64,000 nt of DNA from Rhodamnia argentea (taxonomy: Eukaryota; Streptophyta; Magnoliopsida; Myrtales; Myrtaceae): positions 31,047,826 to 31,111,825 of the forward strand of contig NC_063150.1 of assembly GCF_020921035.1 (NCBI RefSeq), in the 5' to 3' direction. Positions 59,901 to 64,000 of the stretch are shown piece by piece. Made by a program: the position numbers and the translations under genes. Each line of letters begins with the position of its first letter. The first letter of the stretch is position 1. The notes under the pieces were generated by a model. It was not told where the DNA came from and searched no databases. It saw only the letters and a list, made by a program, of their open reading frames with translations.

Positions 59901-62900
59901 TCCATTGCTTCCTCCAATGCCCGCTCAGGTTCGGTTTTTAGATTCTTCATGGAGTTTCTTTCCTAGCAATTTGGCTATTGGGAAAGGCAATACTGCTTAG
60001 AGCCTGTTTCAAGTATATTGATCGTTTAGTATATTGGCTTTTGCTATAGGAGTGTATGGAAGATGTTGGTGTTGTTATCTCTTTTCCTTAGTTTTTCGCA
60101 ATAATAAAGAGGAAAGATTGGGTGGAGGCTAGTGTTTTGAGAGAGCTTGTGATGCTGAAGTGGGCCTCAAGATAAGTTAATGGTTAATACCCTTGGTTCT
60201 ACCAATTTCGTACTACCCATCTGTCATATTGCAGGTTATTTCATTGAGGATGTGACATGGTACGCAATAGCTTCCTCCAAAACCCAGCTTACAATTTTAA
60301 TCTAAAGAATAAAACAAGAGCAATAAATTGTCAAGTTAACTCTTTTAAGTTTAAACTATTGTTCTTAAATGTCTTTCAAAAGCTGCAACATGGAGAGTGG
60401 ATTTTTGGATTTTTTTGGCGGAAAAACTTTTCATTTGAAACAGCAGATAAGATCTTACATCTCTAACTAAAAGCTAAATTTGTCGTAGGTGGGAGGAGGA
60501 AGAGAAATTGGGCTTTTCCCCTTTTCTCGTTTTTTTCATTTGTCCTTGCTTTATACTGTCATCAGATTCTAAAGTTTTTGTCGCCTTGCTCCAGGATTTG
60601 GCTTTGATGGAAAGTATGCAATTGGCTCTAGAAAATGTTGTGAACACAGTTTTTGATGGATTAGGCGAATTTGGAGGTGGAAATTCTGAAGTTCAACTCA
60701 CATTATGTACCATATTTGAAGGTAATCTGCGCCTTTTTCTTCTGTTAGAGATGGGATATTCTACTATCACTAAACAAGGTTTTGCTTCAAAATTGAGATT
60801 GTAGGGTTACTTCAGCAACTTCTAGGTTTGAAATGGAGTGAACCAGTTCTTGTGGAAGTTCTTGGGCGCTACTTAGATGCATTCGGTCCTTTTATGAAGT
60901 ATTTTCCAAATGCTGTCGGCAGTGTCATCACCAAATTGTTTGAGCTTTTAACGTCACTTCCCTTTGCCGTTAAGGTTTCTTTAATCATTTTGAGATGGGA
61001 TACATTTTAGGAATCTGTACAGGATGGCTCTTTAAGTATGTTTGCTTGGCAGGATCCCTCAGCAAATAGTGCAAGGCATGCAAGACTGCACATATGTTCC
61101 TCATTCATTCGGATAGCCAAAGCTGCTGATAAAAGCATTCTGCCACACATGAAGGTGTCTTCCTATACATTTAAACTTGGCCTCTGGGTTTTTGGTTTGG
61201 CTGAAATAGTTGTTTTTGTCGTTTTGGTAAATAAGATACTAGCCAATAGTTCTAGTATCAGAAATATACAAGAGCAGGAAGAAGAAAATGAAACGAAAAA
61301 ATTACAGAGCAATACTAAGACATAGGCAGAATAGAGTTGGTATAGTAAATGAGCACGAGTGTAGCATGGGCTTTAAGTTTATGACGCATTTGGACCTGTT
61401 ATCTCTGTGCAGCGAGATTTAGTTTTAACATCGGAATTATGCTCACCATTTCCCTTGCTTCAAGAAAGAATGTTCATTTATTCGGTCTCTCAGAATGAAT
61501 ACTCTGGCTTTTGTTGGGAGAAGGGGAGTGACTTAGAGAATATCTACTTGTACAAATCTGGCATTTAGAGGGTTAAATACATAGCCAAATAGGATATTTT
61601 TTTCCAAGGAAGAGTTGGAACCGAATTGCTCTTATAACACAGGACACTGCTCAAATGGATGGTTACTTACAGCTACTGCTGCTTGAGATGTCATGTACTA
61701 GTATAGTGCCTATTTGCATCTCATAAATCTAGCTCTTCTGACATTAATTGTCTCTGTTTCCTTTCTTTGTTCTTTTTTTTTTTAAGGGGTTTGCTGACAC
61801 AATGGCCTATCTTCAAAGAGAAGGTCGTCTTCTGCGTGGTGAACATAATATTCTTGGAGAAGCATTTCTTGTAATGGCTTCTGCTGCTGGGTAATCACTT
61901 CCGTTTGGTTTCCTGAACTTGTCCCCTTTTCTATGCTAGAAAATGTTTTTCTTGATCCAAACTTCATACAGGATTCAACAGCAGCAAGAAGTTTTACTTT
62001 GGTTGTTGGAACCACTGAGCCAACAATGGATCCAGGCAGAATGGCAGAACAATTATTTATCTGAACCTTCAGGCTTGGTTCGCTTATGCAGTGAAACATC
62101 CTTTATGTGGTCGATTTTTCATACAGTGACATTTTTTGAGAAGGCGCTCAAGAGAAGTGGATACAGAAAAGGGAATTTGAATTTGCAGAGCTGCTCCATA
62201 GAAAATTCAGCTGTTTTGCATCCGATGGCTTCGCATTTGTCATGGATGTTGCCTCCTCTTCTAAAAGTATGCAAGTATTCTTTCTTGTAGATGTGTTTAA
62301 TCCATGGTATCCTGCCTTTACAATCAATGCTCGAATTTGAGCTCTTCATTGTGTTTGTCATGTAGTTACTTCGCGCCATACACTCCCTTTGGTCTCCTCC
62401 TGTTTTCCATGCATTACCCAGTGAGCTGAAGGCTGCGATGACGATAAGTAATGTGGAGCAGACCAGCCTTCTTGGAGAAGGGGTTCCTAAATCTTCAAAG
62501 TCCACATTGACTTCGGCAGATGGATCTCAAACTGACTTGAGCAAGGAAGGAAATACAGAGCCAAATGAAAATGATATTCGGAACTGGTTGAAAGGTGTCA
62601 GAGACAGTGGGTAAGTGTGAATATTTACTCACCTAGATGAGTATTTCCCCATTTCTTCTCTCTCTCTCTCTCGTTGGAGAACAAAAGTGGGGGATTGGAG
62701 CACATGATCTGGATCTGAGGGTCACCAAAAATTGCTAAAAATTTCCTGGACATCAGAAGAAGGTTCTTGTTCTGCTAACATTTCTGTTTTTAAAGAACTT
62801 GTACTATTCAGATATTCACGACCAAGAAGTACTATGTTCTCTTTCGGATAGGCCCTGAAAGGAGAAGGGTCGGACCTTAAATCTTTTGGGGGTATGAACA

Positions 62901-64000
62901 AATTAAAGCAGCATGTAAAATTTTATTGGTAACACTCGAGGCAGGGCGTTGGAAACAATTTTTCATGAAGAGGCATTCTCCAATGGCACTAATGACGTAA
63001 CTAAATTGTCCTGAAAAGATGCGATTTTATTGAACTGTTCTGTGGTTAGAATAATGTTGGGTGAAAAAATATTAGCATCGGTAATGTGCATCTAGTTAAT
63101 TGTACTTTGTTTATCTCTTTATAAATATGGGCCATATTTCACCATTATTCGACTTTTCTTGTGGCAAATGTTAGAAGTTTCCGCTCGTTTCCTACTATCT
63201 TTTGAAACATAGCCGTCTATATTAGTACATTAGACTAGTATTTCCTCACGAGTTTCTTGGCAGGAAACTCAAGGTAGCTTGCTTCAAGGATGCTTGGTTA
63301 TGTTTACAAATGGATTGCTTTTACTTTTTACTTCCATGAGAAATTCCTTTTTCGATGTTCAGACCACTGTTTCAATTTTTCAGGTATAATGTGCTAGGCT
63401 TATCAACTACTGTAGGTGATGCATTTTTCAAATGTTTGGACATTCATTCTGTCGCTGTAGCACTGATGGAAAATATCCAATCCATGGAATTCCGGCATAT
63501 AAGGCAGCTTGTTCATTTAGTTGTAGTTCCATTGATTAAAACTTGTCCGGTAGACTTGTGGGAAGCCTGGCTGGAGACTCTTCTCCAACCATTGTTCCGC
63601 CACTCTCAACAAGCTCTTAGCAGCTCATGGTCCAGTCTGCTGCATGAAGGTAGAGCAAAGGTTCCGGATACTACAGGCATGGTTGCTAGTTCAGATTTGA
63701 AAGTTGAGGTGATGGAAGAGAAGTTACTTCGAGATTTAACTCGTGAAATATGTGCACTCCTCTCTGCGACAGCTTCCCCGGCATTAAATACAGGGCTTCC
63801 TTCACTAGAACAATCGGGGCATGCCAACCGCATAGATATATCTTCTTTGCAAGAGTTGGACATCTACTCACAAAGCTCTATGGTTAGGTATTACTGATGA
63901 GCAGATTTTTCTTTTTCCTTGTTCTTTGCGCAAATCAGTATACTTGTATTTAATACTTTTTCCCTCTTCTAATCCATTTACAGTTTCCTTATGAAGCGCA
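53914..64000 (+). CDS. HST: HASTY / exportin-5 homologue (C-terminus outside the window)
   Basis: HASTY is the plant exportin-5 orthologue, an importin-beta-type HEAT-repeat protein that promotes miRNA biogenesis and movement. Exons: 53914-54024, 56535-56636, 56859-57002, 57086-57166, 57253-57322, 57622-57692, 57765-57928, 58036-58107, 58194-58431, 59252-59314, 59411-59701, 59815-59928, 60595-60721, 60805-60974, 61053-61154, 61787-61890, 61972-62266, 62366-62610, 63384-63887, and 63984 to the window end. The joined frame is open, giving about 1027 residues of the roughly 1200 expected. Highly conserved stretches include HLVRLRWEELNPTERR, TLRWLPEDITVHNEDLEGD, LLEKHFGAALSEAG, GEHNILGEAFLVMASAAG and RNWLKGVRDSGYNVLGLSTT. 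No disruption. The gene directly follows the kinase. Confidence 0.95.
54025..56534 (+). other. Long first intron of HASTY (2.5 kb)
   Basis: The intron is between GT at 54025 and the acceptor CTACAG ending at 56534. I find no gene or bounded transposon inside; small open frames there are not conserved. A first intron of this length can hold regulatory sequence, but nothing specific is visible. Confidence 0.7.

Overview
The window is nuclear DNA from a flowering plant, almost certainly a eudicot. Genes are split by AT-rich GT-AG introns, the predicted proteins match plant families, and the spaces between genes are full of degraded plant transposons. The repeat landscape (short AT-rich inverted-repeat elements, GC-rich islands inside AT-rich arms, heavy tandem gene duplication) made me think of a woody rosid such as a Myrtaceae, but that is an impression and not a demonstrated assignment. 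All protein-coding genes found are on the plus strand.

Left half (1-33.9 kb): three tandem copies of a phytyl ester synthase-like gene, the chloroplast esterase/lipase plus acyltransferase family that includes Arabidopsis PES1 (At1g54570) and PES2 (At3g26840). Copy 1 enters the window in an intron and is a pseudogene with three in-frame stop codons. Copies 2 (12481-18969, 713 aa) and 3 (23667-30346, 714 aa) splice cleanly into 13 coding exons with almost identical exon lengths. The duplicated unit originally included a second gene. That gene survives only after copy 3 (31947-33167), where it encodes an unrecognised 406-aa protein with internal repeats. After copy 1 it is reduced to its last 18 codons plus 3' flank, and after copy 2 it is gone. 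The spaces between copies hold an LTR retrotransposon remnant (5312-9081) with a nested insertion, a foldback element, a GC-rich inverted-repeat element and a small insertion dated by comparison of the copies.

Middle (33.9-42.2 kb): transposon-rich. It holds an inverted-repeat element with a GC-rich core, a hAT-like element with an 8-bp target duplication, an aspartic protease pseudogene with several frameshifts, a Mutator-like MITE with 18-bp perfect terminal inverted repeats and a perfect 9-bp target duplication, a tRNA-derived SINE-like sequence, and a broken gene of unknown family.

Right half (42.3-64 kb): three ordinary housekeeping or regulatory genes in one direction: NOP58 (581 aa, box C/D snoRNP core protein), a CDK-like Ser/Thr kinase of the At3g05050/At1g54610 type (582 aa, predicted N-myristoylated), and HASTY/exportin-5 (20 exons in view, C-terminus beyond the window). 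This order matches Arabidopsis At3g05060-At3g05050-At3g05040. The nearby PES genes recall the At1g54570/At1g54610 neighbourhood, so the window looks like an ancestral block that Arabidopsis split between two chromosomes. I did not find an unknown multi-gene system. The most unusual items are the repeat protein and its repeated loss, the duplicated splice acceptor in PES copy 3, and the well-bounded transposons.
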